Assembly (NCBI GenBank): GCA_003020965.1
Contig: PXRL01000020.1
Location: 60,013 to 124,012, forward strand
Source of the DNA: Halobacteriales archaeon QS_4_69_225
GTDB taxonomy: Archaea; Halobacteriota; Halobacteria; Halobacteriales; Haloarculaceae
Direction of reading: 5' to 3'
Length of the DNA: 64,000 bases
Shown: piece by piece, positions 20,065 through 27,389 of the stretch
Numbering within the stretch: the first letter of the stretch is position 1
Layout: the number at the start of each line of letters is the position of its first letter
The notes under the pieces: model-generated
Databases searched by the model: none
What the model saw: only the letters and a program-made list of their open reading frames with translations
Told to the model about the DNA's origin: nothing
Made by a program: the position numbers and the translations under genes

Positions 20065-20735
20065 CCGACGCCGATCCGGGACGGCCGGTCCTGCGGGCCG
20101 AGGACCTCCGCGTCGAGCGCGGCGGCCGGGCGGTGCTGGACGGCGCGTCGCTGGCGGTGGCGCCCAGCGAACGGGTGCTGATCCGCGGCGACAGCGGCGC
20201 CGGCAAGACGACGCTGTTCGAGGTGCTCGGGCTACTGTTGCCGCCGACGGACGGCTCGCTGTACGTCGGCGACGCCGACGCGGCGGCGCTGTCGGAGCGC
20301 GAGCGGGCCCGCCTCCGCCGGGAGACCGTCGGCGTCGTCTTCCAGGAGTTCCGGCTGATCCCCGACCTGACGGCCCGGGAGAACGCGGCGCTGCCGGGCG
20401 AGCACGACGGCTCGGTCGACGGGGCGTGGCTGTCGGAGCTGTTCGAGCGGCTCGACGTCGCCGACCGGCGGGCGGCGTATCCGGCGGCGCTGAGCGGCGG
20501 CGAGAAGCAGCGCGTCGCCGTCGCGCGGGCGCTGGTCTCCCGACCGGACGTCGTGCTGGCCGACGAGCCGACCGGCCAGCTGGACCCCGCGGCCGCCGAC
20601 CGGGTGCTCGAACTTCTCTTCGAGCTCCAGGCCGAGACGGACACGGCGCTCGTGGTCGTGAGTCACGACCCCCAGCTCGTCGACCGCTTCGAGCGGCGCT
20701 ACCGGCTCACCGACGGTCGGCTGCGGACGGCGTGA
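20061..20735 (+). CDS. ABC transporter ATP-binding protein, LolD/MacB type (second)
   Basis: 224 residues from the ATG at 20061. Motifs: Walker A GDSGAGKTT (about residue 42), Q-loop VVFQEFRLIPDLTA, signature [15 protein letters not shown], Walker B VLADEPTGQLD, H-loop SHDPQ. It is the last gene of the run and probably powers the 995-residue permease. Its 3' end overlaps the convergent hydrolase-like gene by 29 bp, which is unusual but both frames are well supported. Confidence 0.9.
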   Translation: MTDADPGRPVLRAEDLRVERGGRAVLDGASLAVAPSERVLIRGDSGAGKTTLFEVLGLLLPPTDGSLYVGDADAAALSERERARLRRETVGVVFQEFRLIPDLTARENAALPGEHDGSVDGAWLSELFERLDVADRRAAYPAALSGGEKQRVAVARALVSRPDVVLADEPTGQLDPAAADRVLELLFELQAETDTALVVVSHDPQLVDRFERRYRLTDGRLRTA

Positions 20736-21222
20736 CCCTCCGGCGGTACCGGCGCCAGGCCCACGTGGCGGCGGCAGCCGTCGCGGCGACCGCCGCCGGC
20801 CAGCGGTCGCTGCTCAGGTACAGCATCCCCGCCGGCGGCCGGTACGTCGACAGCGGCGACAGCGGCCGGAACGCGTAGCCGGTCGGATCGAACAGCAGCG
20901 CGTCGAGAAACAGGTGCGTCGCCGCGCCGACGGCGACCAGCGCGACCGTCCTGCGGCGACGTTCGGCGCCGACGACCAGCCCCGAAAGCAGCGCGACGAC
21001 GACGCCGCCGACGGCGGTGTGCAGCGGCTCCCACGAGAACGGGACGCCGAGCGCCGCCTCGACGGAGGCGGCCGGCACGAGTAGCTCGATCTTCACGAAG
21101 TCCGGCGACAGCGCCCCGACCATGACGAGCGTCACCTCCGCGGGCCCGACGTCCTCGCGGACGGCCGTCAGGAGCGTCCCGACGACGTAGCCGACGAGAA
21201 CGTGCGTCAGGACATCAGGCAT
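20707..21222 (-). CDS. Membrane-bound metal-dependent hydrolase family protein (YdjM/DUF457-like)
   Basis: 171 residues. It begins MPDVLTHVLVGYVVG, where the early His is typical of the DUF457/YdjM family. Other conserved-looking acidic and His positions are SPDFVK (about 39), HTAVG (about 69) and THLFLDALLFDPTG (about 101-114). Four membrane helices are likely. Family members are predicted membrane hydrolases with unknown substrates. Its start overlaps the stop of the gene at 21215 by 8 bp, so the two form a short minus-strand operon; its 3' end overlaps the convergent ABC ATPase. Confidence 0.8.
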   Translation of the reverse strand: MPDVLTHVLVGYVVGTLLTAVREDVGPAEVTLVMVGALSPDFVKIELLVPAASVEAALGVPFSWEPLHTAVGGVVVALLSGLVVGAERRRRTVALVAVGAATHLFLDALLFDPTGYAFRPLSPLSTYRPPAGMLYLSSDRWPAAVAATAAAATWAWRRYRRRVTPSAADRR

Positions 21223-21712
21223 CGCGGTCCTCCGTCGGCGTCCGCGGGACGAACGCCAGCCGGTCGACGTCGACCCGCCACCGCCGCAGCGTCCGGCCGA
21301 GCACCCACAGCCCCGCCAGAAACGAGACGCCGTACATGTACCGCAGTTCCCACGGCTCGCGGACGACGGTCCGGTCGGCCGAAAGCGTCGAGTCGTCGGT
21401 CAGCGTTCCGAAGGCACGCAGCGAGTCGCCGCGGTCGACGGTCGCCCCGACCCCGATGACGGTGACGGTCCGCGTCCCGTCGACACCGTACTCGACCTCG
21501 ACGACGACCGGGTCGGTCGCGACGACGGTCCCGCTCAGCGACACCCGCTCGCCGACGTACGCCTCCGGCGTCGGCCCGACCTCGTCGTCGTCGGGGAAGC
21601 CGCGGTCGTCGGCCGCCGGGGTGATCGTCCCGGCCCACAGGAACAGCCCGACCAGAACACCCACCAGCAGCACGGCCGCCGCGAGCCGCCCCCGTATCGT
21701 CGAAATTCCCAT
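21215..21712 (-). CDS. Membrane protein with central OB-fold-like domain
   Basis: 165 residues from the ATG at 21712; the frame is open further upstream but that extension is Arg/Thr-rich and lacks protein character. One helix lies at residues 10-30, and a central beta-rich region (about 45-125) reads like an OB-fold: YVGERVSLSGTVVATDP, then VTVIGVGATVDRGDSLRAFG. A second helix is near 135-155. The protein may bind a ligand or a partner at the membrane. No defined family. It lies 5' to the DUF457-like gene and is co-translated with it. Confidence 0.65.
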   Translation of the reverse strand: MGISTIRGRLAAAVLLVGVLVGLFLWAGTITPAADDRGFPDDDEVGPTPEAYVGERVSLSGTVVATDPVVVEVEYGVDGTRTVTVIGVGATVDRGDSLRAFGTLTDDSTLSADRTVVREPWELRYMYGVSFLAGLWVLGRTLRRWRVDVDRLAFVPRTPTEDRDA

Positions 21713-21920
21713 CGGATACACCGGCGATCCGGGTCGTGGAATCTCTTTCGCTCGCCTCCGGGCCGGCGGCCGCGCCACGGTCACCGGACGTCGAACGAGC
21801 GCCTGCCGGTCGCCGAGCGAGCGCCTGCCGGTCGTCGCCCGGTCGCCCGCGCCCGTGGTCATGGCCGTGTCCGCCGGACGGCCGACAGCTTGGTAACCCC
21901 GGAGCGTGGAGAGGCGAACG

Positions 21921-22199
21921 ATGGAGACCCGCCGTCGCCGACGGTTCGTCCACGCGCAGTTGGCGTGGATGCTGGCGACCGTCGTGGTGCTCGTGACGCT
22001 GGAGTCGCTGACTATGGAGCTGTTCTTCGTGCTCTCGCTGATCGGCTTCCTGGTGGTCGTCGAGCTGACGGCGCCGGTCGCGGTGTCGCCGCGCTGGCGG
22101 CGGCGACTGCCGTGGTTCATCGGCGCCGGCCTGGTCGTGTTCGCCTACGTCGTCGTCCGGCGCATCCTCGAGATTCTCCCGCCGGAGGTGCTGCCGTAG
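21921..22199 (+). CDS. Small membrane protein heading the DUF4350/MoxR operon
   Basis: 92 residues from the ATG at 21921; a GTG at 21906 would add five residues. A basic N-terminus (METRRRRRFVHAQ) leads into three hydrophobic segments (about 14-30, 33-50, 65-85). Its stop TAG shares its last base with the GTG of the DUF4350 gene, so the two are coupled. Similar small membrane proteins often precede DUF4350 in haloarchaea, but I cannot name a function. Confidence 0.7.
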   Translation: METRRRRRFVHAQLAWMLATVVVLVTLESLTMELFFVLSLIGFLVVVELTAPVAVSPRWRRRLPWFIGAGLVVFAYVVVRRILEILPPEVLP

Positions 22200-23239
22200 T
22201 GCGGATCGCCGGCCGGGAGGTGAGCGTGCCGGAGGTGGCGGTCACCGGCCTCCTCGTCGTCGTCCTCGCGGTGCTGGTCTACGGCGGCGCGACGTCGGTC
22301 GCGGCGTTCGGGGCGTTCAACCCCACCTGGGAGGGGACGAGCGACCTCCGCGACGTGGCCGACGAGGCCGGCGCCGAGACGGTCGTTGCGACGAACACCA
22401 CCGCCTACGAGGGCCGCGGTAACGGGACGGTCGCGGTCGTGCTCGCGCCGGAGGAGCCGTACGACGAGGCCGACGTCGCCCGCATCGAGGGGTTCCTCGC
22501 CCGCGGCGGGACGCTGTTCGTGGCCGCCCGCGGCGGCACCGCCGACGACCTGCTCGCGGCGGTCGACGCCGACGCCCGGCCGGCGGGGCCGCTGCTGCGC
22601 GACGAACGGAGCAACTACCGCGACCCGGCGCTGCCGACGGCGACGAACGTCTCCGCCCACCCGCTCACCGAGGGGGTCGACTCGCTGACGCTCAACTACG
22701 GGACGACGGTCGATTCCGGCGGCGCGACGGTGCTCGTCGCCAGCTCGGAGCTGGGCTACCTCGATCGGAACGACAACAGCCGACTGGACGGCGACGAGCG
22801 GCTCGGCTCCCGGCCGGTCGCGACGACCGAAGCCGTCGGCGAGGGCCGGGTGGTCGTCGTCGGCGACGCCAGCGCGTTCATCAACGCGATGGCCGAGCGG
22901 CCGTCGAACCGGGCGTTCGCGGCCAACCTCTTCGCCCGCGAGACGACCGTCCTGCTCGACAGCTCCCACGGCGCCGAGGTCCCGCCGCTGGTGTCGGCCC
23001 TGCTGACGGTCCGCGGCTCCGCGCCGCTGCAGGGCGGACTCCTCGCGGGGGCGCTGCTCGCGGTGCTCGCCTGGGAGCGGCTCCTCTCGCGGGGCGGCGA
23101 GCCGGTGACGGGCCGGACCGACCCGGAGGCGCTGGCCGACGCCGCCGCCGAGCGGAACCCCTCGCTGGAACGGTCCCGGCTCGAGCGACTTATGAAAGGG
23201 ATTAAAAATGTCAGGTACGTAACGGACGAGGATGAGTGA
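22199..23239 (+). CDS. DUF4350 domain-containing membrane protein
   Basis: 346 residues from the GTG at 22199. An N-terminal helix (about 12-35) leads into an external domain with the DUF4350 pattern: TSDLRDVADEAG, a VVLAPEEPYDEADVARIEGFLARGG-like motif near 85-105, and GEGRVVVVGDASAFIN near 220. A second helix lies near 285-300 and a basic C-terminal tail follows. DUF4350 proteins occur with MoxR, DUF58 and DUF4129 proteins in conserved envelope-linked clusters across prokaryotes. It overlaps the MoxR gene by 8 bp. Confidence 0.82.
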   Translation: MRIAGREVSVPEVAVTGLLVVVLAVLVYGGATSVAAFGAFNPTWEGTSDLRDVADEAGAETVVATNTTAYEGRGNGTVAVVLAPEEPYDEADVARIEGFLARGGTLFVAARGGTADDLLAAVDADARPAGPLLRDERSNYRDPALPTATNVSAHPLTEGVDSLTLNYGTTVDSGGATVLVASSELGYLDRNDNSRLDGDERLGSRPVATTEAVGEGRVVVVGDASAFINAMAERPSNRAFAANLFARETTVLLDSSHGAEVPPLVSALLTVRGSAPLQGGLLAGALLAVLAWERLLSRGGEPVTGRTDPEALADAAAERNPSLERSRLERLMKGIKNVRYVTDEDE

Positions 23240-24290
23240 CCCCGCTGCACTGTACGAGTCGCTCCGCGAGGAGGCGGCCGAGGTGCTCGTCGGCAACGAG
23301 CGTCTGATCGAAGGACTGACGGTCGCGGCTCTGAGCGGGGGACACGTGCTACTGGAAGGGGTGCCGGGGGTGGCGAAGACGACGGCCGCGAGCCTCTTCG
23401 CGCGGGCCAGCGGCCTCGAGTACGCCCGGGTCCAGATGACGCCCGACCTGCTGCCGGCGGACATCACGGGCACGCGGGTCTACCGCCAGGACACGGGCAG
23501 CTTCGAGTTCACCGAGGGGCCGGTGTTCGCGAACGTGGTCGTCGCCGACGAGATCAACCGGGCGACGCCGAAAACCCAAAGCGCGCTGCTGGAGTCGATG
23601 CAGGAAGAACAGGTGACGGTCGACGGCGAGACGCGGACGCTGCCGTCGCCGTTTCTGGTCATCGCGACGCAGAACCCCATCGAGATGGAAGGTGTCTTCG
23701 CGCTGCCGGAGGCCCAGCGGGACCGCTTCCAGCAGAAGCTCGTCGTCGACGTCCCCGGGCGGGACGACGAGCGGGCGATGCTGGACCGCTTCGACGAGAA
23801 TCCGGAGCTGAACGCCGACGACGTCGACCCGGTCGTCACGCCGGCGGAGCTGCTGGCCTGCAAGGAGGTCGTCGGCGACGTCCACGTCGCGCCGCGGGTC
23901 AAGGAGTACGTCATCGACCTCGTCGACGCGACCCGGGCCCACGACGCCGTCGAACACGGCGCCTCGCCGCGCGCGACGGTGACCTTCCTCGACGCCGCCA
24001 AGGCCCGGGCGGCGGTCCGGGGCCGCGGCTACGTCATCCCGGACGACCTGAAGGCGCTCGCCGAGTCGGTGCTCGCCCACCGGCTCGTGCTCGACACCGA
24101 CGCCGGGCTGCGCGGGATCGACCCGACGGCGATCGTCGCCGAGGCCGTCGCGGGCGTCGAGCCGCCGGCGACCGGCACGGACCCGGACGCCGACGGCGCC
24201 GACCCTCCCCGGACCGCCGGCTCGTCGCCTCCCGTCGAGGTCGAGGGCGACGGCGCCGGCGTCGGCTACTCCGGCAGCGACGACGCCTGA
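23232..24290 (+). CDS. MoxR-family AAA+ ATPase
   Basis: 352 residues. Walker A is GVPGVAKTT (about residue 43), Walker B VVVADEINR (about 98), sensor-like ATQNPIEMEGVFALPEAQRDRF (split at about 140-160), and the C-terminal lid contains SPRATVTFLDAAKARAAVRGR, a MoxR signature. The last 45 residues are an acidic low-complexity tail. MoxR proteins are chaperone-like ATPases that work with von Willebrand A or DUF58 proteins; DUF58 is encoded at 25864-27252 on the other strand. Confidence 0.92.
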   Translation: MSDPAALYESLREEAAEVLVGNERLIEGLTVAALSGGHVLLEGVPGVAKTTAASLFARASGLEYARVQMTPDLLPADITGTRVYRQDTGSFEFTEGPVFANVVVADEINRATPKTQSALLESMQEEQVTVDGETRTLPSPFLVIATQNPIEMEGVFALPEAQRDRFQQKLVVDVPGRDDERAMLDRFDENPELNADDVDPVVTPAELLACKEVVGDVHVAPRVKEYVIDLVDATRAHDAVEHGASPRATVTFLDAAKARAAVRGRGYVIPDDLKALAESVLAHRLVLDTDAGLRGIDPTAIVAEAVAGVEPPATGTDPDADGADPPRTAGSSPPVEVEGDGAGVGYSGSDDA

Positions 24291-24309
24291 CCCCGCGAAG
24301 GTCGACCCG

Positions 24310-25215
24310 TCAGCCGTCGGTTTCGAGGTCCCACCGGCAGGTGACGAGGTAGGCGGCGGAATCGTCGGCCGCGGTTACGTCGAGCTCGACCGGCCGCTCG
24401 AGCACGGACGCGAGGGCGGTCGCGACAAGGGAGCCGACGGGGTGATCGAGGCGGTCGACGGGGCCGTAGGCGCTGTCGGTCACGCGGAACGTCGCGCGCG
24501 ATTCGTCGAGGTCGAGGTCGGGGTCGGCGGTCTCGACCAGCTCGAACTGCTCGACGAGCGCCTCGCCGACGGTCGCCGCCAGCGCCGACGGCGCCTCCGG
24601 CAGCGGCGCGGCCGCCTCCTCGAGTTCGGCGTACAGCGCGCCGCCGGTCGGCCGCAGCGACAGCCCGCGGTGGTCGGGTGCGACCACCAGCGCGTCCCGT
24701 AGCGCGTCGCCGTCCGGCAGCCCGGCGACGTCCGGCGGCTGCTCGGGGACGTACAGCCGGATCGACGGGTCGCCGCCGCCGGGGACGTACACCGCCGTCT
24801 CGGACAGCTCGAGCTCGGCCGCGACGGCCTCGAGATCGCCCGCGAGGGCGTCGTAGACGCCCGCCGCGACGCCGGCACCGACGAACCGGTCGGGCGTCAG
24901 GTAGTAGGTGAGCACCGCGCCGAACAGGCCGGTGCCGCCGAGGGCGACCAGCACGGTCCGGACGCCGGGGAAGAGGTACGCGCCGGCCAACGCAAGTGCC
25001 CCGAGCAGCCCCATCCCGGCCGCCGATCGGCGGTACGACGTCCGGCGGGCCGCCGCGAGTTCCCCCCGGAGCCGCTCGAGTTCGCCCTCCAGCGTCTCGA
25101 CGCGGGCCGCGAGCGCCGCCGGGTCCGGCTCCTCGCCATCTGACCGATCGGCCGCCCCGGCCGCCCCGGAGTCGGCCGCCGCCCCGTCTGCGTCCGTGTC
25201 CGTGTCCGCGCTCAC
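24310..25215 (-). CDS. Haloarchaeal protein with coiled coil, two membrane helices and a C-terminal domain
   Basis: 301 residues: an acidic disordered N-terminus (1-35), a coiled coil (VETLEGELERLRGELAAARR, about 40-58), two helices (about 68-84 and 86-104), then a soluble domain of about 190 residues with a beta-rich pattern ending near CRWDLETDG. No catalytic motif seen and no family recognised. It overlaps the preceding 160-residue membrane protein gene by 4 bp, and lies downstream of DUF58, so it belongs to the MoxR/DUF58 locus. Confidence 0.7.
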   Translation of the reverse strand: MSADTDTDADGAAADSGAAGAADRSDGEEPDPAALAARVETLEGELERLRGELAAARRTSYRRSAAGMGLLGALALAGAYLFPGVRTVLVALGGTGLFGAVLTYYLTPDRFVGAGVAAGVYDALAGDLEAVAAELELSETAVYVPGGGDPSIRLYVPEQPPDVAGLPDGDALRDALVVAPDHRGLSLRPTGGALYAELEEAAAPLPEAPSALAATVGEALVEQFELVETADPDLDLDESRATFRVTDSAYGPVDRLDHPVGSLVATALASVLERPVELDVTAADDSAAYLVTCRWDLETDG

Positions 25216-25694
25216 GACGCATCACCCACCAGCCCGAGCGCGACCAGTTCGTACCGGTGCAGGAGGTAGCCCGCGGCCCCGACGGCGGCGAGCAGGGCTC
25301 CGGCGGCGGCGAGCAGGCCGTCGACGACGACGATCAGCCCGAGGAGGCCGGCCGCCGCGCCGGCGGTGACGGCCAGCACCTGCCGGTCGTGTCGCTCGCC
25401 GACGTCGACGAGAAGCAGTCCGACGAGTACCGCCTGTAACGCGAGCGCCGCCGTCCCGGCGCCCGGACCGACGACGAGGCCGATCTGACCGACGACGAAG
25501 GCGTAGGGTACGCCGGCCGCGAGCCAGGCGAGGAGCATCGCGACGGCGAGGCCGGCGCCGAGCGCCGCGCTGCGGGTCCCGGCGGCCTCGAGGGCGACGA
25601 CCCCGCCCAGGACGGCGCCGACGCCGAGGACGGCCAGGCCGGTGCCCGGCCGTCCGAGCCGCCGGCGCGGTCCGCGCTCCGTGGAGGCTGCCAT
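25212..25694 (-). CDS. Membrane protein of the DUF58 operon
   Basis: 160 residues, starting at the ATG at 25694 (MAASTERGPRRRLGRPG); an upstream in-frame start at 25778 would add an unconvincing 28-residue leader. Five hydrophobic segments with almost no loops, and a charged motif VGERHDRQ between the third and fourth. Function unknown. It lies 170 bp after DUF58 and overlaps the following coiled-coil protein gene by 4 bp. Confidence 0.68.
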   Translation of the reverse strand: MAASTERGPRRRLGRPGTGLAVLGVGAVLGGVVALEAAGTRSAALGAGLAVAMLLAWLAAGVPYAFVVGQIGLVVGPGAGTAALALQAVLVGLLLVDVGERHDRQVLAVTAGAAAGLLGLIVVVDGLLAAAGALLAAVGAAGYLLHRYELVALGLVGDAS

Positions 25695-25863
25695 CGGCTC
25701 GGTTCTCGGGGAGCGGTCACAAAGCCGTGTCGGTGCCGGGGACTCGGCCGGCTCGTGGTGATTAATGCGAGTCGCCACCGCCGAGTGTCGAACGAATCGG
25801 GTCGTGAACCTCGAAGCAGCCTCGTTTTCGCTACCGTGCCGAGTATTATCGCAACGATCGGTA

Positions 25864-27252
25864 TCAGGCCGACCGCTCGATGGCCTCGCTGCGGAGCCGC
25901 CGGCTCCGGTTGCCCGGGTTGACCTCGAAGACGCTGACGCCGTCGAGGCCGTCGAGGCTTCGCCGGAAGGACTCGAAGTCGACGTACCGCTCGTAGGCGG
26001 CCGACAGGTCGCCGAGGGCGCCCGGCTCGAACAGGACCCTCGGCGCGAGGAAGACGACGACCTGGCTGCTGCGGTGCCGGGCGGCCTCGACGGCCTCCCT
26101 GAGTTCGCGCCGGTTCGCGTCGTCGGTGAGGAGCACGGTCCGGTCGGCGCCGCCGACGTCGGCGGCGGCCCGCAGCGGCGAGCGGTCGGCCGGCAGCGCC
26201 GTGCGGCGCTCGACGCAGGTCGACAGCGTCTCGAGGAACGGCCCCTGGACGTCGACCGTCGCCAGGCGCGCGGCGACGGGTTCGCCGCCGTCGACGCGGC
26301 CCGGCGGGCGGCGCCGCCCGCCGTCGGCCTCCAGCGACCGGAGCCGGCGCTCGAGTCGTTCGTATCCCGTCGGGCGGTTCGTCGGGCCCCGAACGCCGGC
26401 GACGCCGTCGTCGTCGACGACCGCCAGCCCGACGGGGTCCTCGCGGGCCCGCGACAGCCCGACCAGGCCGAGCGTCACCTCCCGGAGGTAGTCGAGGGCT
26501 CGCTCGCCGTCGGCGCCGACCCGGGTCGACGCGCGGGCGTCGAGGACGAACGCCGTCTCCAGGGCCGACTCGACCTCGAACTCCCGGACGTAGATGTCCG
26601 GCAGCCGGGCGGTGGCGTTCCAGTCGATGTTGTCGGCGGTCTCGCCGGGGACGTACCGCCGCACCTCGGCCGGCTCGGTGCCGCGGGTCCGCCGTTCGCT
26701 GCTGTAGCTGCCCTCCAGCGTCGAGGAGTCCGCGTCGCCGACGTTCAGGTCGTCCGGGCGCCGCGGCACGACCGTCAGCGACCGGCTCGGGCCGCGGGCG
26801 AACGTCTCCTCGAACAGCCCGTCGGCGACGGTGACCTGTGGCTGCGGAACCGTCACGTCGCCGGCGACGGGCGCCGAGACCGCGACGGTCGTCTCCGTCG
26901 GGACGTCCCCGAGCAGACGGATGGTGGTCCGCTCGTCGGGCGCGTCGGTCACGAGCGTCGGCGGGAGCCGAAGCCGGACGGTGACGGTCGCGTCCGTCTC
27001 GACGGTCGACCCGCGGAGCGTCACCTCGACGTCGTCGTCGACGATGACCTGCGACGACGACACCTCGAGCGCCGGGGCGACGGCGTCGTCGACCGCCGTG
27101 ACGGTCCGCAGAAACGCGTACGCGGAGCCGACGAGCCACGCGCCGAGCGCCGCCGTCCCGACCAGCAGCTCCGGACGGCCGAAGACCGCGGCGGCGGCCG
27201 CGGTCGACAGCGCCAGCCAGCCGACCGCCCGGGCGGTCCGCGTCGGTCGCAT
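25864..27252 (-). CDS. DUF58 domain-containing protein
   Basis: 462 residues from the ATG at 27252. Two helices near residues 10-25 and 30-50 anchor it; a beta-rich region follows (about 60-165), then the DUF58 core: EVRRYVPGETADNIDWNATAR-type motif (about 208-225), FEVESALETAFVLDARAS, and a von Willebrand A-like C-terminal half with LLTDDANRRELREAVEAA and VVFLAPRVLFEP. DUF58 proteins are the usual clients or partners of MoxR ATPases. It is divergent from the DUF4129 gene across a shared AT-rich promoter at 27341-27365. Confidence 0.87.
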   Translation of the reverse strand: MRPTRTARAVGWLALSTAAAAAVFGRPELLVGTAALGAWLVGSAYAFLRTVTAVDDAVAPALEVSSSQVIVDDDVEVTLRGSTVETDATVTVRLRLPPTLVTDAPDERTTIRLLGDVPTETTVAVSAPVAGDVTVPQPQVTVADGLFEETFARGPSRSLTVVPRRPDDLNVGDADSSTLEGSYSSERRTRGTEPAEVRRYVPGETADNIDWNATARLPDIYVREFEVESALETAFVLDARASTRVGADGERALDYLREVTLGLVGLSRAREDPVGLAVVDDDGVAGVRGPTNRPTGYERLERRLRSLEADGGRRRPPGRVDGGEPVAARLATVDVQGPFLETLSTCVERRTALPADRSPLRAAADVGGADRTVLLTDDANRRELREAVEAARHRSSQVVVFLAPRVLFEPGALGDLSAAYERYVDFESFRRSLDGLDGVSVFEVNPGNRSRRLRSEAIERSA

Positions 27253-27347
27253 ACCCGCACATGCCGGAGGCGACAGTTCAACGCGTCGGTCGCCGGGGCG
27301 ATGGAGCCCGCTCGCGGCGAGGGTTCCGACCGGCCCGCCGCGAGGCC

Positions 27348-27361
27348 ATAAAAAGCTTTTA
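27348..27361. promoter_or_regulatory. Shared AT-rich palindrome between DUF58 and DUF4129 genes
   Basis: A perfect 10-bp palindrome AAAAGCTTTT (27351-27360) within ATAAAAAGCTTTTA stands out in GC-rich DNA. It lies about 30 bases before the GTG at 27390 and about 100 bases before the divergent ATG at 27252. It is likely the TATA element of the plus-strand gene and may also be an operator. Confidence 0.5.
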
Positions 27362-27389
27362 CACAGGGCGGGAAGAGTGATACGACACG

